The translations under genes were made by a program, and so were the position numbers. The notes under the pieces are model-generated. The model made no database searches, had not been told where the DNA came from, and worked only from the letters and a program-made list of their open reading frames with translations. From Rippkaea orientalis PCC 8801 (GTDB taxonomy: Bacteria > Cyanobacteriota > Cyanobacteriia > Cyanobacteriales > Microcystaceae): a DNA stretch of 64,000 nt. The stretch covers positions 2,946,097 to 3,010,096 of the forward strand of contig NC_011726.1 of assembly GCF_000021805.1 (NCBI RefSeq), read 5' to 3'. Below, in pieces: positions 56,037 through 64,000 of the stretch (positions within the stretch are counted from its first letter, which is position 1; each line of letters begins with the position of its first letter).

Positions 56037-56579
56037 ATGCGAGAAATTTCCATCAGTTTTGCGATTATTCTGGGTTTTAGCCTATTATTATTGTTGGGTT
56101 CTGTTTTTAACCCGGGCAACAAACCAGAAGCGATCGCCGATCAACTCAAAGATCAACCAGCCATCACCACCTCCCAACAAGAGACGCTGGTTGCGTTGGA
56201 TACTTCAACCAAGGAAACCCAAAAAATGGACGCAAAAAACACCGTTACCACCTCTTCTGGACTACAATACGTTGATCTTGTCGAAGGAACAGGAAACTCC
56301 CCTAGTCAAGGTAAAACCGTTACCGTGCACTATACAGGAACGCTGGAAAACGGCAAAAAATTCGATAGTTCCCGCGATCGCGGGCAACCTTTTTCCTTTA
56401 AAATCGGTGTAGGACAGGTGATTAAAGGATGGGATGAAGGGGTGATGAGTATGAAAGTCGGTGGCCGTCGTCAACTAATCATCCCCGCCAATTTAGGGTA
56501 TGGTGCACGAGGTGCAGGTGGGGTTATTCCTCCCAATGCAACCCTCATCTTTGATGTCGAATTACTTGACGTTAAATAA
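56037..56579 (+). CDS. FKBP-type peptidyl-prolyl isomerase
   Basis: The 180-residue protein has an N-terminal membrane anchor or signal (ISFAIILGFSLLLLLGSVF), a linker, and a C-terminal FKBP domain: VTVHYTGTLENGKKFDSS, SFKIGVGQVIKGWDEGVMSMKVGG, LIIPANLGYGARGAGGVIPPNATLIFDVELL. The catalytic pocket residues (Tyr, Asp, Trp, Tyr) are present. It should act in the periplasm or thylakoid lumen. Confidence 0.95.
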   Translation: MREISISFAIILGFSLLLLLGSVFNPGNKPEAIADQLKDQPAITTSQQETLVALDTSTKETQKMDAKNTVTTSSGLQYVDLVEGTGNSPSQGKTVTVHYTGTLENGKKFDSSRDRGQPFSFKIGVGQVIKGWDEGVMSMKVGGRRQLIIPANLGYGARGAGGVIPPNATLIFDVELLDVK

Positions 56580-56679
56580 ACCGTTGGTTAAGGTTTGAGG
56601 ATAGTGATCGCTATTGTGAAACTAAAGATGCTTGAACGCGCTAAATGATTAGTAGCGTTCTTTTCCTCTTCAAGACTCC

Positions 56680-56955
56680 CTAAGACTTTTGTTCTAGGCG
56701 AAATAGCCACACCATCAAAGCGACTACACCCACCTGAAGGGCAAAATTCGGTAATGCTTCTACCCCACCACGTCCTGAGGCTAACTTGGCAAAAAAAACT
56801 AACGCACCAATGAACCCTGATGCACCAAAGGCGATATAAAAAAACTGTCTCAAAACTTTATAGGGAGCTTGAGCTTCCGCTTTAAGTCTAGCGTATTTCT
56901 CAGGATCTTGTTGAGATAAAGGCGGACGGGGCTTATTACTCGATGATTTGGTCAT
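56680..56955 (-). CDS. DUF3493 domain protein
   Basis: The 91-residue protein has a polar N-terminus and two hydrophobic helices (RQFFYIAFGASGFIGALVFFAKLAS, NFALQVGVVALMVWLF). This matches DUF3493, a cyanobacterial and plastid family related to LPA3, which helps photosystem II accumulate in plants. Function here is inference. Confidence 0.85.
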   Translation of the reverse strand: MTKSSSNKPRPPLSQQDPEKYARLKAEAQAPYKVLRQFFYIAFGASGFIGALVFFAKLASGRGGVEALPNFALQVGVVALMVWLFRLEQKS

Positions 56956-57021
56956 TAGTTAGCTTCTCAGTCAGTATTGTTATTTACTTTAACATTTAGG
57001 GTATACTAAATATTTGGTAAT

Positions 57022-57093
57022 GCCGATGTAGCTCAGTGGTAGAGCATTCGATTCGTAATCGAACGGTCGGCGGTTCAAATCCGCTCATCGGCT
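57022..57093 (+). tRNA. tRNA-Thr (anticodon CGT)
   Basis: The 72-nt sequence folds with acceptor GCCGATG/CATCGGC, D arm GCTCAGTGGTAGAGC, anticodon stem TTCGA/TCGAA around TTCGTAA (anticodon CGT) and T arm GGCGG-TTCAAAT-CCGCT. A TATACT box lies at 57002-57007. CCA is not encoded. Confidence 0.95.
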
Positions 57094-57246
57094 TGTGTGC
57101 AGTTATTAATTAGGGTTTGCTCAAAAAGTCTCTTCAGAAATTATGCTGTCAAGTGCTAATTATTGACTGACTTATTGATAGGTTTTACTGAGTTAAAAAA
57201 GCTCATTAATTCTAACTAATGTTAAGTAAGCACACAAAAACTGTAG

Positions 57247-57263
57247 GGTGGGCATTGTCCACC
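57247..57263. repeat. Variant REP palindrome
   Basis: GGTGGGCATTGTCCACC has one mismatch to the family. It lies between tRNA-Thr and the Kir channel gene. Confidence 0.78.
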
Positions 57264-57383
57264 GTGCAATTCATTTTGTTTAGGGACTTATTTAAGGTCG
57301 AGGAAAGTTTGGGTATCCGATTAGATTTTCACTACACCCCACACCCTAAACCCTGTCTACACTTTAACCCCCTTGTCACCCCA

Positions 57384-58307
57384 TCAGTTCAAGGGAATCA
57401 CATCACTAAAACGACTGAGATCAATTTGGTATCTACCGTCAGAAGTACGCGAAAATATATCAACAAAGCGCATATTCCAGAGAATTTCGTCACTAGAATA
57501 GGAATGACGCGCATGGATGGTTTGGGAAAAGGTTTCATCGAGTCCCGTTAATGTGACCCAAATTTCTCCTTCTACTTGTTCAAGGTACTCAGCACAATTG
57601 CCATAAAGGGGACTGGTTTGATCAATGGGGTGCATGACTTGCCAACTGAGGCCAAAAATGGGACTACGCGATCGCAACAATTTCAAATCATAAAAACGAC
57701 GTAACTGATGTCCTTCTTGGGTTACTTCATTTCTAACTAAACTCACTTGAATTTGTGCCTCTAAAATACGATTTGTTCGTCGGTTAGCCGCCCGAAACAT
57801 TAAGGTTGGAATACCATCAAAAGAACAAACAACCGCTACCTGACTAAAGTGAACCCTAGCGGTTGGTCGAGAAAACCGAGCAAACATTAAACCCGTCAAA
57901 ATGGCTATTAATAATAATCCCATCCACACTTCGATAGTCATCAACAATTGAGCATAGAAGGTTTGAGGATACATTGAGCCATAACCCACGGTGGATAGGG
58001 TTTGAATACTGAAGAAAAAAGCATCTTTGAAAGACCCTGGTTCAGCATTGGCAATACCGTCTCCGATGCTTAAATAAGCGAAAGCAAAGAAAATATTAAG
58101 AGTAAAATAGAATAAAGTGACTAACAACAAAAATTTACGCCAAGAAAGGGATAATAGCCAATGATATAGATCACTCCTTGCTGGATGAAATAAATCAATT
58201 TTTTGCGAATTTTGTAAGGGTCTACTCACTTTGTGAGAAGAGTTTTTATTCCCCAAAGATGGTCTGAGCAGTGAGCGAAATTTAGCCATTTTTTTGAATT
58301 GTTTCAT
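57384..58307 (-). CDS. Inward-rectifier potassium channel (KirBac type)
   Basis: The 307-residue protein has a slide-helix region (LFHPARSDLYHWLLSLSW), helix M1 (about residues 58-80), the selectivity filter TVGYG (residues 106-110) and helix M2 (about 120-142). The cytoplasmic domain is the Kir fold (VAVVCSFDGIPTLMFRAANRRTNRILEAQIQVSL, LSWQVMHPID). It should conduct potassium in a membrane. The ATG at 58307 lies one base from the stop of a Uma2 pseudogene. Confidence 0.93.
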   Translation of the reverse strand: MKQFKKMAKFRSLLRPSLGNKNSSHKVSRPLQNSQKIDLFHPARSDLYHWLLSLSWRKFLLLVTLFYFTLNIFFAFAYLSIGDGIANAEPGSFKDAFFFSIQTLSTVGYGSMYPQTFYAQLLMTIEVWMGLLLIAILTGLMFARFSRPTARVHFSQVAVVCSFDGIPTLMFRAANRRTNRILEAQIQVSLVRNEVTQEGHQLRRFYDLKLLRSRSPIFGLSWQVMHPIDQTSPLYGNCAEYLEQVEGEIWVTLTGLDETFSQTIHARHSYSSDEILWNMRFVDIFSRTSDGRYQIDLSRFSDVIPLN

Positions 58308-58308
58308 G

Positions 58309-58536
58309 TTAAACCTTAAACTTACGTTGATTACCCATTTTTAACCAATCAAAAACTTTTTTAGCTGTTAAATTAATAGTGAGATTTTCTAAAGCTGATA
58401 AAATTTTAATCATCCAGTCAGGGGATACATTAAAATCATTAAGAACTTCCCTCTGTTGATCAAAGAAAATATTTAGTCAGTAAAATATTGCTACATCAGG
58501 AACAAGAGAACGACCCCCAAGAGTACATCTTAAATT
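58309..58536 (-). pseudogene. Uma2 (DUF820) family pseudogene
   Basis: In one minus-strand frame the DNA reads RCTLGGRSLVPDVAIFY, a stop, then IFFDQQREVLNDFNVSPDWMIKILS, then ENLTINLTAKKVFDWLKMG. The first two parts match the middle of Uma2 proteins such as the one at 24253-24816 (RCTFGSRSIIPDIAVF, APDWTIEILS), and the last matches a typical Uma2 C-terminus. The N-terminal third and a segment after ILS are missing. This explains the gap between the Kir and RluA genes. Confidence 0.8.
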
Positions 58537-58610
58537 ATTAAATTTATTATATTATACTAAATCGGGTTGACAAAGTATACTAATTCTATTGGTTATTCGC
58601 TATGCTGACC

Positions 58611-60266
58611 TTAAAATGGTGTTTCTAAATAAAGATGAACAGTCTTTTGTTGCTGAGGGTGCTCAAATTTTAATTCTCTAGCGTGTAAATGTAAACGACT
58701 TACACCAGCATTACACCCATAAAGATAATCGCCTAAAATGACGCTTCCTAGTCCTTGTGTATCCACTGCATGAACCCTGATTTGATGGGTACGTCCTGTT
58801 AGGGGAATAAATTGAATACGGGTCAAGTTTTCTTGTGTTGTAATAACTTTAAACTGAGTAATACTAGGTTTTCCCAGTTCCCAATCAACTTTTTGGTAAG
58901 GACGATTATTGGGATCTCCCCATAAAGGTAATTGAATTACTCCTTCATTCATCATAACCGATCCAGCTAAGATTGCTTCATAAATTTTCTCAACTTTTCG
59001 TTGTGCAAATTGTTGACTAAGGTGACGATGGGTGTAGCGATCGCGTGCTAATAAAAGAATCCCCGAAGTGTCTTGATCTAATCGATGTACAGTTCTTAAT
59101 TCTTGAGCATCAGGTAAGCTATTTTGTAAGCGGGTTAAGACACTATCAAAGGTCTCAAAATAACGACCTGGTACTGATAATAAACTGCTCGGCTTATCAA
59201 TAGCAATTATCCATTGATCTTCATAAATTACCTTGATTTCACTTTTAAAAAAAGATTGATTGTTCCCTAATCCAGACAGTAAAAATCCCATCAAAGGCTG
59301 ACATCTTTCCTGACACGCAGGATAAAATTGACCAGGAATTTTATCTCCATTGTTAGACGCTTCTCCCCACCAAAATTCAGCCATAGCTAAAGGTTTTAAG
59401 TGATGTTGTGCTGCATAATTTAGTAATTTTGGCGCACAACACTCTCCCGTTCCTGTCAGTAAACCACCTGTGGGTATTAAGCTTTGTAATGAGTTTGATT
59501 GTCCCGCAAAATTGCTTAGAGAATAAACTTGATTCATCTGTGCTTGAAGCTGACGGGATAATTCTTTACGCTGTTGTTTTAATTCTAATATTTGAGCATC
59601 TGCTTGATCAATTTTTTGCTTTAATGGGTTTAATATTTTATCTCTTTTTTGTTTTAATTTTCGCTTCTCTATGCCGTCTTTTTGACTTTCTTTGTTGAGA
59701 TTATCCAAAACAAGCTTTAAATCATTATCTTGGAAGGTTTTTAGTAAATTTTTGCGTTTTTCTTGTCTTTTTAATTTACGTTCACGATGAATAATTGCTA
59801 AATTGTTTAAACGGGTTTTCCATTCTTTAGATAAGTCTTGATAATCCTGTCTTTCGGAAATTTTTTGTAAGGCAACTATCTGATGTTTGAGATTTTCTAG
59901 TTGTTCTAATGTTTGAATTTCTTCTAAAGTTATTTTTTCCTTTCCCAATAGAGAAGGAACCCATCCCTCAACAACATTTTTTCCTAAAAGAAGACCCGAA
60001 AACGCTTTTAGTACTGCCAGTTCTCCTTGTGGGGTTTCTACTAATAAAACACCATACATTTTTCCTTCATAACTATAGCGATTATCTTCAGCTAATTGTT
60101 TCATTAAACCGAGGGCGATCGCTTCTATCATTCTATTACGGGGAAGTCTTAAAAATTCACCACTTTGGGGACAATATCCTTCATACCAATAATTAACCGC
60201 TAAATCCTTTAAAGCTGTCTTTTCTGTCACAAATTCTGATATCTTCTCAAGAATTACTTGATCCAT
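58611..60266 (-). CDS. RluA-family pseudouridine synthase with long N-terminal domain
   Basis: The 551-residue protein has a C-terminal RluA domain (about residues 320-550) with the catalytic motif TVHRLDQDTSGILLLARD and TGRTHQIRVHAVD. The first 320 residues include a conserved opening region (WYEGYCPQSGEFLRLPRNRM, YGVLLVETPQGELAVLKAFSG) and a long charged coiled coil. This larger form occurs in cyanobacteria and some proteobacteria. The RNA target is not known. Confidence 0.9.
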   Translation of the reverse strand: MDQVILEKISEFVTEKTALKDLAVNYWYEGYCPQSGEFLRLPRNRMIEAIALGLMKQLAEDNRYSYEGKMYGVLLVETPQGELAVLKAFSGLLLGKNVVEGWVPSLLGKEKITLEEIQTLEQLENLKHQIVALQKISERQDYQDLSKEWKTRLNNLAIIHRERKLKRQEKRKNLLKTFQDNDLKLVLDNLNKESQKDGIEKRKLKQKRDKILNPLKQKIDQADAQILELKQQRKELSRQLQAQMNQVYSLSNFAGQSNSLQSLIPTGGLLTGTGECCAPKLLNYAAQHHLKPLAMAEFWWGEASNNGDKIPGQFYPACQERCQPLMGFLLSGLGNNQSFFKSEIKVIYEDQWIIAIDKPSSLLSVPGRYFETFDSVLTRLQNSLPDAQELRTVHRLDQDTSGILLLARDRYTHRHLSQQFAQRKVEKIYEAILAGSVMMNEGVIQLPLWGDPNNRPYQKVDWELGKPSITQFKVITTQENLTRIQFIPLTGRTHQIRVHAVDTQGLGSVILGDYLYGCNAGVSRLHLHARELKFEHPQQQKTVHLYLETPF

Positions 60267-60326
60267 AAAAAAAATCTTTAGCTAGTCTAACTTAGTCAGA
60301 GAAAGGGTATAATGGTAACATCTACG

Positions 60327-60346
60327 TTGACCCTTTCTAGGGTCAA
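60327..60346. terminator. Hairpin after comM
   Basis: TTGACCCT (60327-60334) and AGGGTCAA (60339-60346) form an 8-bp stem with a 4-nt loop directly after the comM stop. There is no T run, so termination is only likely. Confidence 0.5.
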
Positions 60347-60347
60347 T

Positions 60348-61877
60348 TTACTTCATTCTATCAATGGTTCGATACTGAATAGCTTCAGCAACATGATGAC
60401 TTTTGAGTGTATCATCTCCTACTAAATCAGCAATCGTTCGAGACACTTTTAAAATGCGATCCATTGCCCTTGCGGATAATCCTAACTTACGAATTGCGCC
60501 TTCTAATAAATTGCGACTTGCCTCATCTAATTGACAAAAACGACGTAAATGAGATGATTGCATTTGAGCATTACAACTAACAAAATTATCGTCTTTAAAT
60601 CGATTTTGAGCGCGATCGCGGGCAATTTTCACCCGTTGTCTGACTGTTTGCGAGTCTTCACCCCCACTTTGTCCCGTCATTTCCTCTGGTTTTAGGCGAT
60701 TAACAGCGACTTGTAAATCAATGCGATCCATCAGAGGACCCGATAATTTAGCCCAATATTGTTCACGCTGACGCGGCGAACAGGTACACGGTTGAATAGG
60801 ATCGCCAAAATACCCACAGGGACAGGGATTCGTACTGGCAATTAACGTAAATTGGGCAGGAAAGGTAACAGATTGACGAGTCCGAGAAATAGAGACGTAG
60901 CCATCTTCGAGGGGTTGGCGTAGAAATTCCAAGACATTTCGCTTAAATTCTGTTAATTCATCCAAAAATAACACCCCTTGATGGGATAAAGAAATCTCCC
61001 CAGGACGGGGAAAACTGCCACCCCCTACCAAAGAAGGACCCGACGCGGAATGATGAGGACTCCGGAAAGGACGATCTTGAATCAAAGAACCGCGATTTTT
61101 TAGTAATCCGGCGACAGAGTGAATCTGAGAGACTTCTAGGGCTTCGGGGAAGGATAAGGGCGGTAAAATCCCCGGTAATCGCTTGGCTAACATGGTTTTT
61201 CCACTGCCAGGGGGTCCGACAAAAATGAGGTTATGACCTCCTGCCGCAGCGATTTCTAGGGCACGACGGGCGTGATTTTGCCCTTTAACCTCCTTTAAAT
61301 CCAAATTAGGCAGTAAAGAGGGTTGGGAGAGTTCAGAAGGGTTAAATTCGACGGGCTGATAATTTTGGGGGCGATCGAGGAAGTCTGCTACCTCAGAAAG
61401 CTGATTAAAGCCATAAACGGCTAAATCTTTGACCACGGCGGCTTCTTGGGCGTTATCGGCCGGAACCACTAACCCCGAAATGCCTAAGCGTTTTGCCGCC
61501 GCAGCGATGGGTAAAACGCCAGCCACGGGGCGCAAACTGCCATCGAGAGACATTTCTCCTAAAAATAAATAATCCCCTAATAAATCCGTTTCCACTTGTT
61601 CTGAGGAGGCTAATATTCCGACGCTGATAGGTAAGTCAAAATAGGGGCCTTCTTTGCGAAGATCCCCAGGGGTTAAATTAATAGTAATTTTACGGACAGG
61701 AAAGGCAAATCCTGAATTTTTTAAGGCTGATTTTACCCGTTCTTTTGATTCTTGAACGGCTGTATCGGGTAGCCCCACAATGGTAATACTGGGTAGTCCT
61801 CCGGTGACATCAACTTCTACTCCGACTTTGATGGCATCAATTCCCATTAAGGAGGCACTCCAAACTCTGGCTAACAT
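60348..61877 (-). CDS. comM: YifB/ComM family Mg-chelatase-like AAA+ ATPase
   Basis: The 509-residue protein has an N-terminal Lon-protease-like domain (MLARVWSASLMGIDAIKVGVEVDVTGGLPSITIVGLPD), the AAA+ core with Walker A FVGPPGSGKTMLAKRLPG and Walker B GVLFLDELTEF, and a zinc-like insert NPCPCGYFGDPIQPCTC. ComM is a helicase that drives branch migration in natural transformation. Several cyanobacteria are transformable, so that role is plausible here. Confidence 0.95.
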   Translation of the reverse strand: MLARVWSASLMGIDAIKVGVEVDVTGGLPSITIVGLPDTAVQESKERVKSALKNSGFAFPVRKITINLTPGDLRKEGPYFDLPISVGILASSEQVETDLLGDYLFLGEMSLDGSLRPVAGVLPIAAAAKRLGISGLVVPADNAQEAAVVKDLAVYGFNQLSEVADFLDRPQNYQPVEFNPSELSQPSLLPNLDLKEVKGQNHARRALEIAAAGGHNLIFVGPPGSGKTMLAKRLPGILPPLSFPEALEVSQIHSVAGLLKNRGSLIQDRPFRSPHHSASGPSLVGGGSFPRPGEISLSHQGVLFLDELTEFKRNVLEFLRQPLEDGYVSISRTRQSVTFPAQFTLIASTNPCPCGYFGDPIQPCTCSPRQREQYWAKLSGPLMDRIDLQVAVNRLKPEEMTGQSGGEDSQTVRQRVKIARDRAQNRFKDDNFVSCNAQMQSSHLRRFCQLDEASRNLLEGAIRKLGLSARAMDRILKVSRTIADLVGDDTLKSHHVAEAIQYRTIDRMK

Positions 61878-62373
61878 TTTTGTTGAAATTTTTGAGTTTT
61901 GTAAAAAGGTGAGATTCGATTACTTATTATAAGTTATCTAAGTAGTTAGTGAAAACGAAAATTAATGCGTGAAAGAAGTTTAACTAGCAATTCGAGATAA
62001 ATGCCCAAAAAACGAGAGTTAAAGTCTTAAAATTTGAAGTTACGACGATTTGTTAAATAGCCACATATAATGAGTGAGCGTACAGATGAACCCCAAAATT
62101 ATAGTGTCATGTCCCCCATTTGATTAACAGTTTGTTATGATGTTAGGGAAATACAGAGGAACATTGTTGGCTAAATTATCGTCCCCTATTCCGGTAAGGT
62201 GTAAGATAACCAATGCTACAATACCCTAAACTTAATGGACTTAAAGTGCCTAGACTGTCTATAATAAATGGGTTTTACCTAAAATTAATCCGTAATCTTC
62301 TCTTACAAACTTCTCAGAGAAGAATAAAACCAATATACATTAAAATTAAACCCTAAGTTTGAGGTTAGCTCCT
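61878..62373. other. Divergent intergenic region
   Basis: No gene is visible in this gap between comM and the first tic22-like gene. A TATAAT box at 62260-62265, with TGGACT 18 nt upstream, is a possible promoter for the tic22-like genes. I see no strong repeat. Confidence 0.4.
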
Positions 62374-63135
62374 ATGAAATCATTGCTCCGTTGGACAACA
62401 ACCCTAGGATTAGTGGGCAGTACCCTACTCCTTTCTTGGTTAAGTCAACCCCTAAAAGTATTAGCCTTACCTGAAGCTGATGTTGTTAAAGTTTTAGAAC
62501 AAGTTCCAGTTTTTGCGATTACGGATAAACAAGGTAGTTTGCTAGTGCAAACGGGAAAAAATAATCAGAAAATAACCGGGATTTTTATTAGTCCATCAGA
62601 TGCTCAAAAAGTTTTTGAGAATATCAAGAAAAATCAACCCGATCTCGCTAATAATTTAACCATACAAGTTGTTCCTCTGAGCGAAGTTTATAAGTTAGAT
62701 AATGCTAATGCCGATAAACCCGATAGACTCAACTTTGCCTATGTTCCTACCCAAATTGAAGTAGAAGCCGCTAAAAAATTACTGACGACCAATGGAGAAG
62801 AGTATAAAGGCGGTGTTCCTCTGTATGTTGTGCGCGGAGGAAAAGAACAAGGGTTTCTAACGAGCTCACTAAACAATGAGCAGATTATTCCCTTTTTCTT
62901 TGACAAGAAAGAAGTTCAAGGAAGTATTGATCAACTTAAGAAAGACAACCCTGAACTCGGTTCAACCGTCAAGATTGAAGTCGTTCCTTTAGAAATTTTG
63001 ATGGCAACATTAAAACAAAAAGATGATGAAATGTTTAAAAAGATTCGCATCTTTCCTTCCTTAGAAGCGATTGAGTTTATTCAAAAAAATAACTCTACAC
63101 AACCCCAATCTCAACCCAGTCAACCCCCAAAATAA
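62374..63135 (+). CDS. Tic22-like family protein, first copy
   Basis: The 253-residue protein has a signal peptide (MKSLLRWTTTLGLVGSTLLLSWLSQPLKVLA) and two similar halves (VPVFAITDKQGSLLV... and VPLYVVRGGKEQGFLTS...), the duplicated Tic22 layout. Cyanobacterial Tic22 is a periplasmic chaperone that helps outer-membrane protein assembly; the chloroplast relative works in protein import. The ATG at 62374 gives the signal peptide start. A paralogue follows after 136 bp. Confidence 0.9.
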   Translation: MKSLLRWTTTLGLVGSTLLLSWLSQPLKVLALPEADVVKVLEQVPVFAITDKQGSLLVQTGKNNQKITGIFISPSDAQKVFENIKKNQPDLANNLTIQVVPLSEVYKLDNANADKPDRLNFAYVPTQIEVEAAKKLLTTNGEEYKGGVPLYVVRGGKEQGFLTSSLNNEQIIPFFFDKKEVQGSIDQLKKDNPELGSTVKIEVVPLEILMATLKQKDDEMFKKIRIFPSLEAIEFIQKNNSTQPQSQPSQPPK

Positions 63136-63271
63136 TGACTGAGAATAGGAGAGGAAAATCCTTCACTGAATTAGAGTGTAAGTTCATTATTAGGCAATCT
63201 TGATTTAAGCCAGGATTGTCCTAATTTTTAAGAATTGAAAGACCTATAGCCATCAAGATTAGAAAAACAGT

Positions 63272-64000
63272 ATGAAGACCTTAATACGTTGGAGTGTCAC
63301 CCTCGGTTTAGTTGCTAGTACCCTCTTTTCTACTGGGTTAAGTCAACTTCGTCCAGTACTTGCCTTATCAAAAGAAGAGGTGATCAAAGTCCTAAATGCC
63401 ATTCCTGCTTTTATATTAATTGATGACAAAAACTTTCCTCTAGCGGGCAAGATAGACGATAAAACTATCTTCACCAATGTCTTTATGAGTCAGCAAGGGG
63501 CTCAACAATTCTTGGCAAGTTTACAAAAAGAAAAACCCGATCTAGCGAGTAAATATAAAGTCGAGTTAATATCGTTGGGGGGTATCTATCAATTGGCCCA
63601 ACAAAACTCCAATCAATCTCAACGCTATCTCCTACAATATATTCCCAATCAAGCGGAAGTTGAAGCGGCTAAACCTATTTTAAGTGCTAGTGGAAAGCAA
63701 TATGAAGGGGGCGTTCCTTTATATCTAGCCAGAGGGGGACAGCAGCAATCCTATCTAACCATGGAACAAAATGGAGAAACCATTACTCCCGTATTTTTTG
63801 AGAAAAAGACGATACAAGCCATGGTTGATAATGTTACAAAACAGGAACCAAATTTGGCTCCAACTGTTAAAATAGAGGTCGTTCTTTTGGATAATTTAAT
63901 TACCACTTTAGAAGAAAAGAATGACACTTTTATCAAAAGTATTCGCCTATGGCCATCGGAAGAAATGATGGGAATTATTCGCTCAAATCAGTCAAATCAA
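63272..64000 (+). CDS. Tic22-like family protein, second copy (cut by window edge)
   Basis: The frame is open from the ATG at 63272 to the window end (243 codons). It starts with a signal peptide (MKTLIRWSVTLGLVASTLFSTGL) and aligns along its length with the previous gene (for example GGVPLYLARGGQQQSYLT against GGVPLYVVRGGKEQGFLT). The 3' end lies outside the window. It is a tandem paralogue, clearly diverged. Confidence 0.9.
   Translation, partial: MKTLIRWSVTLGLVASTLFSTGLSQLRPVLALSKEEVIKVLNAIPAFILIDDKNFPLAGKIDDKTIFTNVFMSQQGAQQFLASLQKEKPDLASKYKVELISLGGIYQLAQQNSNQSQRYLLQYIPNQAEVEAAKPILSASGKQYEGGVPLYLARGGQQQSYLTMEQNGETITPVFFEKKTIQAMVDNVTKQEPNLAPTVKIEVVLLDNLITTLEEKNDTFIKSIRLWPSEEMMGIIRSNQSNQ

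Noticed and set aside
59408-59698. Hydrophobic 96-codon frame on the plus strand
   Set aside because: It is antisense to the coiled-coil part of the RluA-type gene; its Leu/Phe-rich sequence reflects the Lys/Gln-rich opposite strand.

Overview
The window is a chromosome segment of a unicellular cyanobacterium, most like the Crocosphaera/Cyanothece group. The evidence is the photosynthesis genes (psbM, chlB), the cyanobacterial forms of groES, lrtA/hpf, pntA1-pntA2-pntB and Tic22-like proteins, the many HIP1 octamers (GCGATCGC) and the AT-leaning base composition. Species assignment is inference; no rRNA gene is present.

Layout. 1-4.5 kb: CIRCE-controlled groES, a coiled-coil PD-(D/E)XK-like protein, a translationally coupled ATPase + TOPRIM-like pair (a candidate defence module), a DJ-1/PfpI protein, a 2Fe-2S ferredoxin and the 35-residue psbM. 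4.5-6 kb: a membrane-anchored J-domain protein with an internal tandem repeat, then a gene-free stretch with a pseudoknotted RNA-like region that may be an orphan HEARO/IscB omega-RNA. 6-17.7 kb: sugar aminotransferase, uppP, MscS channel, a PabB/TrpE-like enzyme overlapping an EcfT gene, a lipoprotein PLD nuclease carrying an EF-hand and a helix-hairpin-helix, hslO, a RecB-like nuclease and a prenol kinase. 18.2-19.7 kb: an apparently intact TnpB element. 19.7-24.8 kb: hpf/lrtA, lipB overlapping an HtrA protease, tRNA-Leu, a divergent prs and a Uma2 protein. 25.4-28.9 kb: a NACHT NTPase gene split by an IS5-family element with a 3-bp target duplication. 29.4-35.4 kb: pdhB, secD, secF, queG, a HAD phosphatase and a MAPEG protein. 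35.4-37.4 kb: a response regulator, a RAYT transposase flanked by its REP palindromes, and a zinc-ribbon protein. 37.7-43.9 kb: chlB, malic enzyme and pntBA. 44.2-45.2 kb: a decayed DUF433 antitoxin next to an intact PIN-like toxin. 45.2-54.4 kb: aldo/keto reductase, mnmG, tyrS, EcfA ATPase, NYN protein, tRNA-Glu, moeB-rhodanese and a GPH-type transporter. 54.4-55.1 kb: a 649-bp element with terminal inverted repeats and an 8-bp target duplication that carries a hicB gene but no transposase. 55.1-64 kb: JAMM peptidase, phasin-like protein, FKBP, DUF3493 protein, tRNA-Thr, a Kir channel with a Uma2 pseudogene just upstream, an RluA-type synthase, comM and two tandem Tic22-like genes, the second cut by the window edge.

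How it fits together. Much of the window is core metabolism: pyruvate dehydrogenase, malic enzyme and transhydrogenase supply carbon and NADPH, DPOR makes chlorophyll in the dark, and SecDF and Tic22-like proteins handle export and periplasmic folding. Scattered between these are small-scale genome parasites and their remains: REP palindromes with a RAYT, a TnpB element, an IS5-type insertion, a possible non-autonomous element carrying hicB, heptanucleotide repeats, and broken toxin-antitoxin, Uma2 and NACHT genes. The most interesting items are the ATPase/TOPRIM pair, the orphan HEARO-like RNA, the hicB-carrying element, the RAYT/REP network and the interrupted NACHT gene.
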